Below, piece by piece: positions 1-11,586 of a DNA stretch of 64,000 bases. The translations under genes were made by a program, and so were the position numbers. Numbering within the stretch: position 1 is the first letter of the stretch; the number at the start of each line of letters is the position of its first letter. The notes under the pieces are model-generated. The model made no database searches and was not told the origin of the DNA. It saw only the letters and a list, made by a program, of their open reading frames with translations. The DNA lies in NCBI GenBank assembly GCA_037176705.1, contig CM073889.1, positions 53,065,596 through 53,129,595 on the forward strand, written 5' to 3'. The DNA comes from Molossus alvarezi. Lineage: Eukaryota; Chordata; Mammalia; Chiroptera; Molossidae.

Positions 1-401
1 ATGATTGAATATTTCCATTTTGGGTCAGGAAATGCACAGATCTTGGCAAGAGTCATGTGAAACACTTGAATATAGACACTCTCCTCGTGGTGTGGAGAGA
101 TCCAGTCTTCTCCTGGAAAGAACAACTAGGACAGGGCACACTGATGTGTAGAATCAAAAGTTATCCCCTTTTGTGTTCTGTGTTGGTAATGGTTTCCAAG
201 ATTGCACAGTTTTCTACAACATTTCTCAAGGCGATACTTGGAATAAGTATGGTTTCTTCTGTAGCAGTTTGTTTCGCCTAATTCTTAGAACAGTGAACCA
301 ACCTAGGGTCTAGAATGAAATAATGGAAAGATTGATAACTACTAGTGTTACACATGTGCCATTCTTGAAACAAAGCAACTGAACACATCTAAAGTGATGT
401 A

Positions 402-409
402 GTTTAAAC
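402..409. other. GTTTAAAC octamer, first of two per unit
   Basis: The 8-bp palindrome GTTTAAAC (PmeI site) occurs at offset 402 and again near 1858 in unit 1. It recurs in the other units at the same offsets. Complete cutting would give fragments of about 1.46 and 0.48 kb, a simple physical signature of this array. Confidence 0.85.
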
Positions 410-577
410 ATTTGATGTGTACATCCAAGGAGAAATACATGAATGTGAAGACACTGACAATACCATGGGTGTTTCACATTGCATTTCTCTGTGAGTTAGA
501 ACAAGAGGAGGGTTCTGGAGAAAAGGCACTTGTACAGTTGACCTGGGTATCAATTTCAATTAGCTACCCACAAATTA

Positions 578-592
578 CGCCCGGTTTGCGCG
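578..592. other. CpG-dense patch with weak CENP-B-box-like core
   Basis: Four CpGs fall within 15 bp here (578, 582, 589, 591), in a unit with only about 23 in total. On the reverse strand, 579-595 fits seven of the nine essential bases of the mammalian CENP-B box (CCCG, T and CG match; the last AA is GC). Class D units (11, 21, 25) have CCTG instead of CCCG here. Others have ATGCC for ACGCC just upstream. I do not call it a functional CENP-B box. Confidence 0.35.
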
Positions 593-899
593 GCACAGTT
601 TGCATTGGAGAGTTATCCAGTGTTGCATGTAAATGCAGCTGACTGCCTTCTTTCCTATACGACAAGAAAGTCAATTTGTACGAGAAGAAGAGGTAACTTT
701 TCAACATACTAGTTTTATTCCTTGGATATGAGTTGTTTGCCTGGAAGAGTCTACAAAGCATCTGGATACCAAATACAGGCTGCGCTGCAGAAATGAAACA
801 TTTTGGTTAGAGCAGTGTTCAGGTCGTGGAAATCTATACCCTATTCAGTTCTACACACATTCTCTCCATGCGTTACCAAATGAATCAGAGTCATGCCAT

Positions 900-905
900 G
901 GATCC
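900..905. other. Single BamHI site per unit
   Basis: GGATCC occurs once per unit at about offset 900, directly after an NcoI site. I saw it retained in all units, so a BamHI digest should release a 1.93-kb monomer band. Confidence 0.85.
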
Positions 906-1228
906 ACGATACATTTCACTGTTTGTGCCGATTTCCACATTAACATAAGGTGTAGATACTGTTTTCTGCAGAGAATTGAATGTAAACCCTTGTCCTCAGT
1001 GTGAAATGCTGGAATTATCCCGTGGAAATGAATGATAACTCCCGAACTTATGCTTAAAATACCCTGTGACAAATTCAACCTATTTCTTGATATCTGACAG
1101 AATCCTCTCCATTATAACAAGGATTCCAAAGAGTTTCAGGCCTTTGAACAATGGTCCTGGATTTCATGTTTCAAGAGTATTTCCCAGAAGAACCTATGAA
1201 AATACAGTGGATAATCAAAGGTGTGCAT

Positions 1229-1457
1229 CACTGGTGTTCTTTCTCTGCAGAATTATATAATTACATTCAGTTCAAGAGCAGCATGGAAACCTCAATATGG
1301 TGTAGTGGCAATTGGACTGTTCAGTGGCTCTCTGTCCTAAAAACAGTGTTCCCATTGACTAACTTCTTCACATACTGTCTAAATATGGTGAAGAAGATTC
1401 TTGGGCTATACCCACTTCACAAAACATGGAACCAACACTGGTGTTCTGTTCTGCAGA
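1229..1457 (+). repeat. Internal direct similarity at 207-bp spacing
   Basis: CACTGGTGTTCT occurs exactly at 1229-1240 and 1436-1447. Each copy is followed 3 to 4 bp later by CTGCAGA and then TTAT. TCTGCAGA, an 8-bp palindrome, occurs at 965-972, 1244-1251 and 1450-1457. The spacing suggests that the 1.93-kb unit may have arisen from shorter, strongly diverged monomers. No regular monomer period is visible over the whole unit. Confidence 0.4.
1251..1262. other. Invariant 12-bp AT palindrome AATTATATAATT
   Basis: AATTATATAATT is its own reverse complement and follows CTGCAG directly. It appears once per unit at offset about 1251, and I saw no variant in any of the 33 units. It could be a protein-binding or melting-prone site, but it may simply be shared by descent. 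Confidence 0.7.
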
Positions 1458-1857
1458 TTATGTGTTAGAACAGTTGAGGAAAGTATTGATTCAAGGTAAT
1501 GTGGCAAGCTAACGTTTGCCTATGCCCTTAGACATACTTCTGACCAGAGATCGTTTCTAGGAGCGTTTATACACACCAAACCGATTCCAAAAGAACTGTG
1601 TTAGAACTCTGCAGTTCAGTTGAGGAAACTCACTTTCATGAAGCCTAGAGCGTGAGGCTTCTCCAACCATAAGCTGTTTTGGTTAAGTACCTAAGAAATG
1701 TCTGTTTGTTAAGGTGTAATCACACGAAAACCTAGCAGTGCACGTTTCTTTCTCTTGTTCCCTACACACAATTACAAGACTTGCTGGTGCAGTCTCAGAT
1801 ATCCTGAATTATGGGCAAAACTCTGTGAGAGCCAGGGGCAACATTCATTGGTGGCAT

Positions 1858-1865
1858 GTTTAAAC
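1858..1865. other. GTTTAAAC octamer, second of two per unit
   Basis: This is the second per-unit copy of the same 8-bp palindrome, in the tail region shared by all classes. Confidence 0.85.
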
Positions 1866-1930
1866 TTGGGAAATTGAGTACCTTTGCAAGGAAAGTGTGT
1901 AGATACATGTTCTAGTAGGAAACTGATGGA

Positions 1931-3861
1931 ATGATTGAATATTTCCATTTTGGGTCAGGAAATGCACAGATCTTGGCAAGAGTCATGTGAAACACTTGAA
2001 TATAGACACTCTCCTCGTGGTGTGGAGAGATCCAGTCTTCTCCTGGAAAGAACAACTAGGACAGGGCACACTGATGTGTAGAATCAAAAGTTATCCCCTT
2101 TTGTGTTCTGTGTTGGTAATGGTTTCCAAGATTGCACAGTTTTCTACAACATTTCTCAAGGCGATACTTGGAATAAGTATGGTTTCTTCTGTAGCAGTTT
2201 GTTTCGCCTAATTCTTAGAACAGTGAACCAACCTAGGGTCTAGAATGAAATAATGGAAAGATTGATAACTACTGGTGTTACACATGTGCCATTCTTGAAA
2301 CAAAGCAACTGAACACATCTAAAGTGATGTAGTTTAAACATTTGATGTGTACATCCAAGGAGAAATACATGAATGTGAAGACACTGACAATACCATGGGT
2401 GTTTCACATTGCATTTCTCTGTGAGTTAGAACAAGAGGAGGGTTCTGGAGAAAAGGCACTTGTACAGTTGACCTGGGTATCAATTTCAATTAGCTACCCA
2501 CAAATTACGCCCGGTTTGCGCGGCACAGTTTGCATTGGAGAGTTATCCAGTGTTGCATGTAAATGCAGCTGACTGCCTTCTTTCCTATACGACAAGAAAG
2601 TCAATTTGTACGAGAAGAAGAGGTAACTTTTCAACATACTAGTTTTATTCCTTGGATATGAGTTGTTTGCCTGGAAGAGTCTACAAAGCATCTGGATACC
2701 AAATACAGGCTGCGCTGCAGAAATGAAACATTTTGGTTAGAGCAGTGTTCAGGTCGTGGAAATCTATACCCTATTCAGTTCTACACACATTCTCTCCATG
2801 CGTTACCAAATGAATCAGAGTCATGCCATGGATCCACGATACATTTCACTGTTTGTGCCGATTTCCACATTAACATAAGGTGTAGATACCTGTTTTCTGC
2901 AGAGAATTGAATGTAAACCCTTGTCCTCATTGTGAAATGCTGGAATTATCCCGTGGAAATGAATGATAACTCCCGAACTTATGCTTAAAGTACCCTGTGA
3001 CAAATTCAACCTATTTCTTGATATCTGACAGAATCATCTCCATTATAACAAGGATTCCAAAGAGTTTCAGGCCTTTGAACAATGGTCCTGGATTCACATG
3101 TTTCAAGAGTATTTCCCAGAAGAACCTATGAAAATACAGTGGATAATCAAAGGTGTGCATCACTGGTGTTCTTTCTCTGCAGAATTATATAATTACATTC
3201 AGTTCAAGAGCAGCATGGAAACCTCAATATGGTGTAGTGGCAATTGGACTGTTCAGTGGCTCTCTGTCCTAAAAACAGTGTTCCCATTGACTAACTTCTT
3301 CACATACTGTCTAAATATGGTGAAGAAGATTCTTGGGCTATACCCACTTCACAAAACATGGAACCAACACTGGTGTTCTGTTCTGCAGATTATGTGTTAG
3401 AACAGTTGAGGAAAGTATTGATTCAAGGTAATGTGGCAACCTAACGTTTGCCTATGCCCTTAGACATACTTCTCACCAGAGATCGTTTCTAGGAGCGTTT
3501 ATACACACCAAACCGATTCCAAAAGAACTGTGTTAGAACTCTGCAGTTCAGTTGAGGAAACTCACTTCCATGAAGCCTAGAGTGTGAGGCTTCTCCAACC
3601 ATAAGCTGTTTTGGTTAAGTACCTAAGAAATGTCTGTTTGTTAAGGTGTAATCACACGAAAACCTAGCAGTGCACGTTTCTTCTCTTGTTCCCTACACAC
3701 AATTACAAGACTTGCTGGTGCAGTCTCAGATATCCTGAATTATGGGCAAAACTCTGTGAGAGCCAGTGGCAACATTCATTGGTGGCATGTTTAAACTTGG
3801 GAAATTGAGTACCTTTGCAAGGAAAGTGTGTAGATACATGTTCTAGTAGGAAACTGATGGA
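1931..3861 (+). repeat. Satellite unit 2 (class B)
   Basis: Length is 1,931 bp. It carries CCTCATTG, GAGTGTGAGG, the shortened TTTCTTCTC tract and CCAGTGGC. With unit 3 it forms a B-C pair that is repeated as units 4-5. Confidence 0.95.
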
Positions 3862-5793
3862 ATGATTGAATATTTCCATTTTGGGTCAGGAAATGCACAG
3901 ATCTTGGCAAGAGTCATGTGAAACACTTGAATATAGACACTCTCCTCGTGGTGTGGAGAGATCCAGTCTTCTCCTGGAAAGAACAACTAGGACAGGGCAC
4001 ACTGATGTGTAGAATCAAAAGTTATCCCCTTTTGTGTTCTGTGTTGGTAATGGTTTCCAAGATTGCACAGTTTTCTACAACATTTCTCAAGGCGATACTT
4101 GGAATAAGTATGGTTTCTTCTGTAGCAGTTTGTTTCGCCTAATTCTTAGAACAGTGAACCAACCTAGGGTCTAGAATGAAATAATGGAAAGATTGATAAC
4201 TACTGGTGTTACACATGTGCCATTCTTGAAACAAAGCAACTGAACACATCTAAAGTGATGTAGTTTAAACATTTGATGTGTACATCCAAGGAGAAATACA
4301 TGAATGTGAAGACACTGACAATACCATGGGTGTTTCACATTGCATTTCTCTGTGAGTTAGAACAAGAGGAGGGTTCTGGAGAAAAGGCACTTGTACAGTT
4401 GACCTGGGTATCAATTTCAATTAGCTACCCACAAATTACGCCCGGTTTGCGCGGCACAGTTTGCATTGGAGAGTTATCCAGTGTTGCATGTAAATGCAGC
4501 TGACTGCCTTCTTTCCTATACGACAAGAAAGTCAATTTGTACGAGAAGAAGAGGTAACTTTTCAACATACTAGTTTTATTCCTTGGATATGAGTTGTTTG
4601 CCTGGAAGAGTCTACAAAGCATCTGGATACCAAATACAGGCTGCGCTGCAGAAATGAAACATTTTGGTTAGAGCAGTGTTCAGGTCGTGGAAATCTATAC
4701 CCTATTCAGTTCTACACACATTCTCTCCATGCGTTACCAAATGAATCAGAGTCATGCCATGGATCCACGATACATTTCACTGTTTGTGCCGATTTCCACA
4801 TTAACATAAGGTGTAGATACCTGTTTTCTGCAGAGAATTGAATGTAAACCCTTGTCCTCAGTGTGAAATGCTGGAATTATCCCGTGGAAATGAATGATAA
4901 CTCCCGAACTTATGCTTAAAGTACCCTGTGACAAATTCAACCTATTTCTTGATATCTGACAGAATCATCTCCATTATAACAAGGATTCCAAAGAGTTTCA
5001 GGCCTTTGAACAATGGTCCTGGATTCACATGTTTCAAGAGTATTTCCCAGAAGAACCTATGAAAATACAGTGGATAATCAAAGGTGTGCATCACTGGTGT
5101 TCTTTCTCTGCAGAATTATATAATTACATGCAGTTCAAGAGCAGCATGGAAACCTCAATATGGTGTAGTGGCAATTGGACTGTTCAGTGGCTCTCTGTCC
5201 TAAAAACAGTGTTCCCATTGACTAACTTCTTCACATACTGTCTAAATATGGTGAAGAAGATTCTTGGGCTATACCCACTTCACAAAACATGGAACCAACA
5301 CTGGTGTTCTGTTCTGCAGATTATGTGTTAGAACAGTTGAGGAAAGTATTGATTCAAGGTAATGTGGCAACCTAACGTTTGCCTATGCCCTTAGACATAC
5401 TTCTCACCAGAGATCGTTTCTAGGAGCGTTTATACACACCAAACCGATTCCAAAAGAACTGTGTTAGAACTCTGCAGTTCAGTTGAGGAAACTCACTTCC
5501 ATGAAGCCTAGAGCGTGAGGCTTCTCCAACCATAAGCTGTTTTGGTTAAGTACCTAAGAAATGTCTGTTTGTTAAGGTGTAATCACACGAAAACCTAGCA
5601 GTGCACGTTTCTTTCTCTTGTTCCCTACACACAATTACAAGACTTGCTGGTGCAGTCTCAGATATCCTGAATTATGGGCAAAACTCTGTGAGAGCCAGGG
5701 GCAACATTCATTGGTGGCATGTTTAAACTTGGGAAATTGAGTACCTTTGCAAGGAAAGTGTGTAGATACATGTTCTAGTAGGAAACTGATGGA
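3862..5793 (+). repeat. Satellite unit 3 (class C)
   Basis: Length is 1,932 bp, the baseline without the common 1-bp deletions. It has TACATGCAG, as do units 5, 26, 29 and 31. Confidence 0.95.
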
Positions 5794-7724
5794 ATGATTG
5801 AATATTTCCATTTTGGGTCAGGAAATGCACAGATCTTGGCAACAGTCATGTGAAACACTTGTATATAGACACTCTCCTCGTGGTGTGGAGAGATCCAGTC
5901 TTCTCCTGGAAAGAACAACTAGGACAGGGCACACTGATGTGTAGAATCAAAAGTTATCCCCTTTTGTGTTCTGTGTTGGTAATGGTTTCCAAGATTGCAC
6001 AGTTTTCTACAACATTTCTCAAGGCGATACTTGGAATAAGTATGGTTTCTTCTGTAGCAGTTTGTTTCGCCTAATTCTTAGAACAGTGAACCAACCTAGG
6101 GTCTAGAATGAAATAATGGAAAGATTGATAACTACTGGTGTTACACATGTGCCATTCTTGAAACAAAGCAACTGAACACATCTAAAGTGATGTAGTTTAA
6201 ACATTTGATGTGTACATCCAAGGAGAAATACATGAATGTGAAGACACTGACAATACCATGGGTGTTTCACATTGCATTTCTCTGTGAGTTAGAACAAGAG
6301 GAGGGTTCTGGAGAAAAGGCACTTGTACAGTTGACCTGGGTATCAATTTCAATTAGCTACCCACAAATTACGCCCGGTTTGCGCGGCACAGTTTGCATTG
6401 GAGAGTTATCCAGTGTTGCATGTAAATGCAGCTGACTGCCTTCTTTCCTATACGACAAGAAAGTCAATTTGTACGAGAAGAAGAGGTAACTTTTCAACAT
6501 ACTAGTTTTATTCCTTGGATATGAGTTGTTTGCCTGGAAGAGTCTACAAAGCATCTGGATACCAAATACAGGCTGCGCTGCAGAAATGAAACATTTTGGT
6601 TAGAGCAGTGTTCAGGTCGTGGAAATCTATACCCTATTCAGTTCTACACACATTCTCTCCATGCGTTACCAAATGAATCAGAGTCATGCCATGGATCCAC
6701 GATACATTTCACTGTTTGTGCCGATTTCCACATTAACATAAGGTGTAGATACCTGTTTTCTGCAGAGAATTGAATGTAAACCCTTGTCCTCATTGTGAAA
6801 TGCTGGAATTATCCCGTGGAAATGAATGATAACTCCCGAACTTATGCTTAAAGTACCCTGTGACAAATTCAACCTATTTCTTGATATCTGACAGAATCAT
6901 CTCCATTATAACAAGGATTCCAAAGAGTTTCAGGCCTTTGAACAATGGTCCTGGATTCACATGTTTCAAGAGTATTTCCCAGAAGAACCTATGAAAATAC
7001 AGTGGATAATCAAAGGTGTGCATCACTGGTGTTCTTTCTCTGCAGAATTATATAATTACATTCAGTTCAAGAGCAGCATGGAAACCTCAATATGGTGTAG
7101 TGGCAATTGGACTGTTCAGTGGCTCTCTGTCCTAAAAACAGTGTTCCCATTGACTAACTTCTTCACATACTGTCTAAATATGGTGAAGAAGATTCTTGGG
7201 CTATACCCACTTCACAAAACATGGAACCAACACTGGTGTTCTGTTCTGCAGATTATGTGTTAGAACAGTTGAGGAAAGTATTGATTCAAGGTAATGTGGC
7301 AACCTAACGTTTGCCTATGCCCTTAGACATACTTCTCACCAGAGATCGTTTCTAGGAGCGTTTATACACACCAAACCGATTCCAAAAGAACTGTGTTAGA
7401 ACTCTGCAGTTCAGTTGAGGAAACTCACTTCCATGAAGCCTAGAGTGTGAGGCTTCTCCAACCATAAGCTGTTTTGGTTAAGTACCTAAGAAATGTCTGT
7501 TTGTTAAGGTGTAATCACACGAAAACCTAGCAGTGCACGTTTCTTCTCTTGTTCCCTACACACAATTACAAGACTTGCTGGTGCAGTCTCAGATATCCTG
7601 AATTATGGGCAAAACTCTGTGAGAGCCAGTGGCAACATTCATTGGTGGCATGTTTAAACTTGGGAAATTGAGTACCTTTGCAAGGAAAGTGTGTAGATAC
7701 ATGTTCTAGTAGGAAACTGATGGA
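5794..7724 (+). repeat. Satellite unit 4 (class B)
   Basis: Length is 1,931 bp. Class B markers run throughout the right half. The head differs from unit 2 in having GCAACAG near offset 45 and GTATATAG near offset 66. The GTATATAG variant recurs in units 6, 22, 26, 30 and 32. Confidence 0.95.
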
Positions 7725-9656
7725 ATGATTGAATATTTCCATTTTGGGTCAGGAAATGCACAGATCTTGGCAAGAGTCATGTGAAACACTTGAATATAGA
7801 CACTCTCCTCGTGGTGTGGAGAGATCCAGTCTTCTCCTGGAAAGAACAACTAGGACAGGGCACACTGATGTGTAGAATCAAAAGTTATCCCCTTTTGTGT
7901 TCTGTGTTGGTAATGGTTTCCAAGATTGCACAGTTTTCTACAACATTTCTCAAGGCGATACTTGGAATAAGTATGGTTTCTTCTGTAGCAGTTTGTTTCG
8001 CCTAATTCTTAGAACAGTGAACCAACCTAGGGTCTAGAATGAAATAATGGAAAGATTGATAACTACTGGTGTTACACATGTGCCATTCTTGAAACAAAGC
8101 AACTGAACACATCTAAAGTGATGTAGTTTAAACATTTGATGTGTACATCCAAGGAGAAATACATGAATGTGAAGACACTGACAATACCATGGGTGTTTCA
8201 CATTGCATTTCTCTGTGAGTTAGAACAAGAGGAGGGTTCTGGAGAAAAGGCACTTGTACAGTTGACCTGGGTATCAATTTCAATTAGCTACCCACAAATT
8301 ACGCCCGGTTTGCGCGGCACAGTTTGCATTGGAGAGTTATCCAGTGTTGCATGTAAATGCAGCTGACTGCCTTCTTTCCTATACGACAAGAAAGTCAATT
8401 TGTACGAGAAGAAGAGGTAACTTTTCAACATACTAGTTTTATTCCTTGGATATGAGTTGTTTGCCTGGAAGAGTCTACAAAGCATCTGGATACCAAATAC
8501 AGGCTGCGCTGCAGAAATGAAACATTTTGGTTAGAGCAGTGTTCAGGTCGTGGAAATCTATACCCTATTCAGTTCTACACACATTCTCTCCATGCGTTAC
8601 CAAATGAATCAGAGTCATGCCATGGATCCACGATACATTTCACTGTTTGTGCCGATTTCCACATTAACATAAGGTGTAGATACCTGTTTTCTGCAGAGAA
8701 TTGAATGTAAACCCTTGTCCTCAGTGTGAAATGCTGGAATTATCCCGTGGAAATGAATGATAACTCCCGAACTTATGCTTAAAGTACCCTGTGACAAATT
8801 CAACCTATTTCTTGATATCTGACAGAATCATCTCCATTATAACAAGGATTCCAAAGAGTTTCAGGCCTTTGAACAATGGTCCTGGATTCACATGTTTCAA
8901 GAGTATTTCCCAGAAGAACCTATGAAAATACAGTGGATAATCAAAGGTGTGCATCACTGGTGTTCTTTCTCTGCAGAATTATATAATTACATGCAGTTCA
9001 AGAGCAGCATGGAAACCTCAATATGGTGTAGTGGCAATTGGACTGTTCAGTGGCTCTCTGTCCTAAAAACAGTGTTCCCATTGACTAACTTCTTCACATA
9101 CTGTCTAAATATGGTGAAGAAGATTCTTGGGCTATACCCACTTCACAAAACATGGAACCAACACTGGTGTTCTGTTCTGCAGATTATGTGTTAGAACAGT
9201 TGAGGAAAGTATTGATTCAAGGTAATGTGGCAACCTAACGTTTGCCTATGCCCTTAGACATACTTCTCACCAGAGATCGTTTCTAGGAGCGTTTATACAC
9301 ACCAAACCGATTCCAAAAGAACTGTGTTAGAACTCTGCAGTTCAGTTGAGGAAACTCACTTCCATGAAGCCTAGAGAATGAGGCTTCTCCAACCATAAGC
9401 TGTTTGGGTTAAGTACCTAAGAAATGTCTGTTTGTTAAGGTGTAATCACACGAAAACCTAGCAGTGCACGTTTCTTTCTCTTGTTCCCTACACACAATTA
9501 CAAGACTTGCTGGTGCAGTCTCAGATATCCTGAATTATGGGCAAAACTCTGTGAGAGCCAGGGGCAACATTCATTGGTGGCATGTTTAAACTTGGGAAAT
9601 TGAGTACCTTTGCAAGGAAAGTGTGTAGATACATGTTCTAGTAGGAAACTGATGGA
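7725..9656 (+). repeat. Satellite unit 5 (class C)
   Basis: Length is 1,932 bp, with TACATGCAG. Private changes are GAGAATGAGG at about 9374-9383 and TGTTTGGGTT at 9401-9410. Confidence 0.95.
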
Positions 9657-11586
9657 ATGATTGAATATTTCCATTTTGGGTCAGGAAATGCACAGATCTT
9701 GGCAAGAGTCATGTGAAACACTTGTATATAGACACTCTCCTCGTGGTGTGGAGAGATCCAGTCTTCTCCTGGAAAGAACAACTAGGACAGGGCACACTGA
9801 TGTGTAGAATCAAAAGTTATCCCCTTTTGTGTTCTGTGTTGGTAATGGTTTCCAAGATTGCACAGTTTTCTACAACATTTCTCAAGGCGATACTTGGAAT
9901 AAGTATGGTTTCTTCTGTAGCAGTTTGTTTCGCCTAATTCTTAGAACAGTGAACCAACCTAGGGTCTAGAATGAAATAATGGAAAGATTGATAACTACTG
10001 GTGTTACACATGTGCCATTCTTGAAACAAAGCAACTGAACACATCTAAAGTGATGTAGTTTAAACATTTGATGTGTACATCCAAGGAGAAATACATGAAT
10101 GTGAAGACACTGACAATACCATGGGTGTTTCACATTGCATTTCTCTGTGAGTTAGAACAAGAGGAGGGTTCTGGAGAAAAGGCACTTGTACAGTTGACCT
10201 GGGTATCAATTTCAATTAGCTACCCACAAATTACGCCCGGTTTGCGCGGCACAGTTTGCATTGGAGAGTTATCCAGTGTTGCATGTAAATGCAGCTGACT
10301 GCCTTCTTTCCTATACGACAAGAAAGTCAATTTGTACGAGAAGAAGAGGTAACTTTTCAACATACTACTTTTCTTCCTTGGATATGAGTTGTTTGCCTGG
10401 AAGAGTCTACAAAGCATCTGGATACCAAATACAGGCTGCGCTGCAGAAATGAAACATTTTGGTTAGAGCAGTGTTCAGGTCGTGGAAATCTATACCCTAT
10501 TCAGTTCTACACACATTCTCTCCATGCGTTACCAAATGAATCAGAGTCATGCCATGGATCCACGATACATTTCACTGTTTGTGCCGATTTCCACATTAAC
10601 ATAAGGTGTAGATACTGTTTTCTGCAGAGAATTGAATGTAAACCCTTGTCCTCAGTGTGAAATGCTGGAATTATCCCGTGGAAATGAATGATAACTCCCG
10701 AACTTATGCTTAAAATACCCTGTGACAAATTCAACCTATTTCTTGATATCTGACAGAATCCTCTCCATTATAACAAGGATTCCAAAGAGTTTCAGGCCTT
10801 TGAACAATGGTCCTGGATTTCATGTTTCAAGAGTATTTCCCAGAAGAACCTATGAAAATACAGTGGATAATCAAAGGTGTGCATCACTGGTGTTCTTTCT
10901 CTGCAGAATTATATAATTACATTCAGTTCAAGAGCAGCATGGAAACCTCAATATGGTGTAGTGGCAATTGGACTGTTCAGTGGCTCTCTGTCCTAAAAAC
11001 AGTGTTCCCATTGACTAACTTCTTCACATACTGTCTAAATATGGTGAAGAAGATTCTTGGGCTATACCCACTTCACAAAACATGGAACCAACACTGGTGT
11101 TCTGTTCTGCAGATTATGTGTTAGAACAGTTGAGGAAAGTATTGATTCAAGGTAATGTGGCAAGCTAACGTTTGCCTATGCCCTTAGACATACTTCTGAC
11201 CAGAGATCGTTTCTAGGAGCGTTTATACACACCAAACCGATTCCAAAAGAACTGTGTTAGAACTCTGCAGTTCAGTTGAGGAAACTCACTTTCATGAAGC
11301 CTAGAGCGTGAGGCTTCTCCAACCATAAGCTGTTTTGGTTAAGTACCTAAGAAATGTCTGTTTGTTAAGGTGTAATCACACGAAAACCTAGCAGTGCACG
11401 TTTCTTTCTCTTGTTCCCTACACACAATTACAAGACTTGCTGGTGCAGTCTCAGATATCCTGAATTATGGGCAAAACTCTGTGAGAGCCAGGGGCAACAT
11501 TCATTGGTGGCATGTTTAAACTTGGGAAATTGAGTACCTTTGCAAGGAAAGTGTGTAGATACATGTTCTAGTAGGAAACTGATGGA
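9657..11586 (+). repeat. Satellite unit 6 (class A, GTATATAG head)
   Basis: Length is 1,930 bp. It has TACTTTTCTT on the left and the complete set of class A markers on the right. It matches units 30 and 32 in both head and body. Confidence 0.95.

Larger units (their letters stand above)
1168..1468 (+). other. Conserved 100-codon open frame in every unit, judged non-coding
   Basis: An open frame beginning with the ATG at offset 1168 (about 1168-1468 in unit 1; in class A units an in-frame ATG five codons upstream extends it to 105 codons) is intact in all 33 units. Its start sits at 3098 in unit 2 and 62970 in unit 33. It has no recognised domain, signal peptide or homology that I know of. 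All five variable sites I found inside it change the amino acid: Ile to Met (units 3, 5, 26, 29, 31), Trp to Ser (class E), Ile to Phe (units 9, 10, 14, 15, 17), Leu to Arg (unit 28) and Trp to Cys (unit 11). I saw no silent change. That is not the pattern of purifying selection, and homogenisation of the array is enough to keep the frame open. Confidence 0.6.
1..1930 (+). repeat. Satellite unit 1 (C/B-like left half, class A right half)
   Basis: Length is 1,930 bp. The left half carries the TAGTTTTATT form near 710 that is typical of B and C units. The right half carries all class A markers: the deletions near 956 and 1160, CCTCTCC, GCAAGCTAACG, CTTCTGACC and CTTTCATG. The other class A units (6, 27, 30, 32) have TACTTTTCTT on the left, so unit 1 is recombinant between about 720 and 956. 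A private change gives ACTAGT at 341-346. Confidence 0.95.

Noticed and set aside
57..281. 74-codon plus-strand frame repeated in most units, or 91 codons in units with the F-type head
   Set aside because: It opens with GTG or TTG rather than ATG. The 91-codon version exists only because of a TAG to TAC change and a 1-bp deletion. It has no domain and repeats with the satellite.
579..595. True CENP-B box
   Set aside because: Two of nine essential bases do not match, class D lacks a third, and chance matches at this stringency are expected. Another candidate, TTCGCCTAATTCTT near 275, matches only the first half of the motif.
564..761. Minus-strand 65- and 62-75-codon frames present in many units
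   Set aside because: They overlap plus-strand frames, appear or vanish with single-base class markers (for example the stop in unit 33), and have no recognisable features.
1010..1036. TCCCGTGGAAATGAATG near offset 1018 as a CENP-B-like site
   Set aside because: Only the CCCG half fits; the central T and the CGAA half are absent.
1..1930. Alpha-satellite-like 171-bp monomer structure
   Set aside because: No regular internal period is visible. Only scattered short words recur at uneven spacing.
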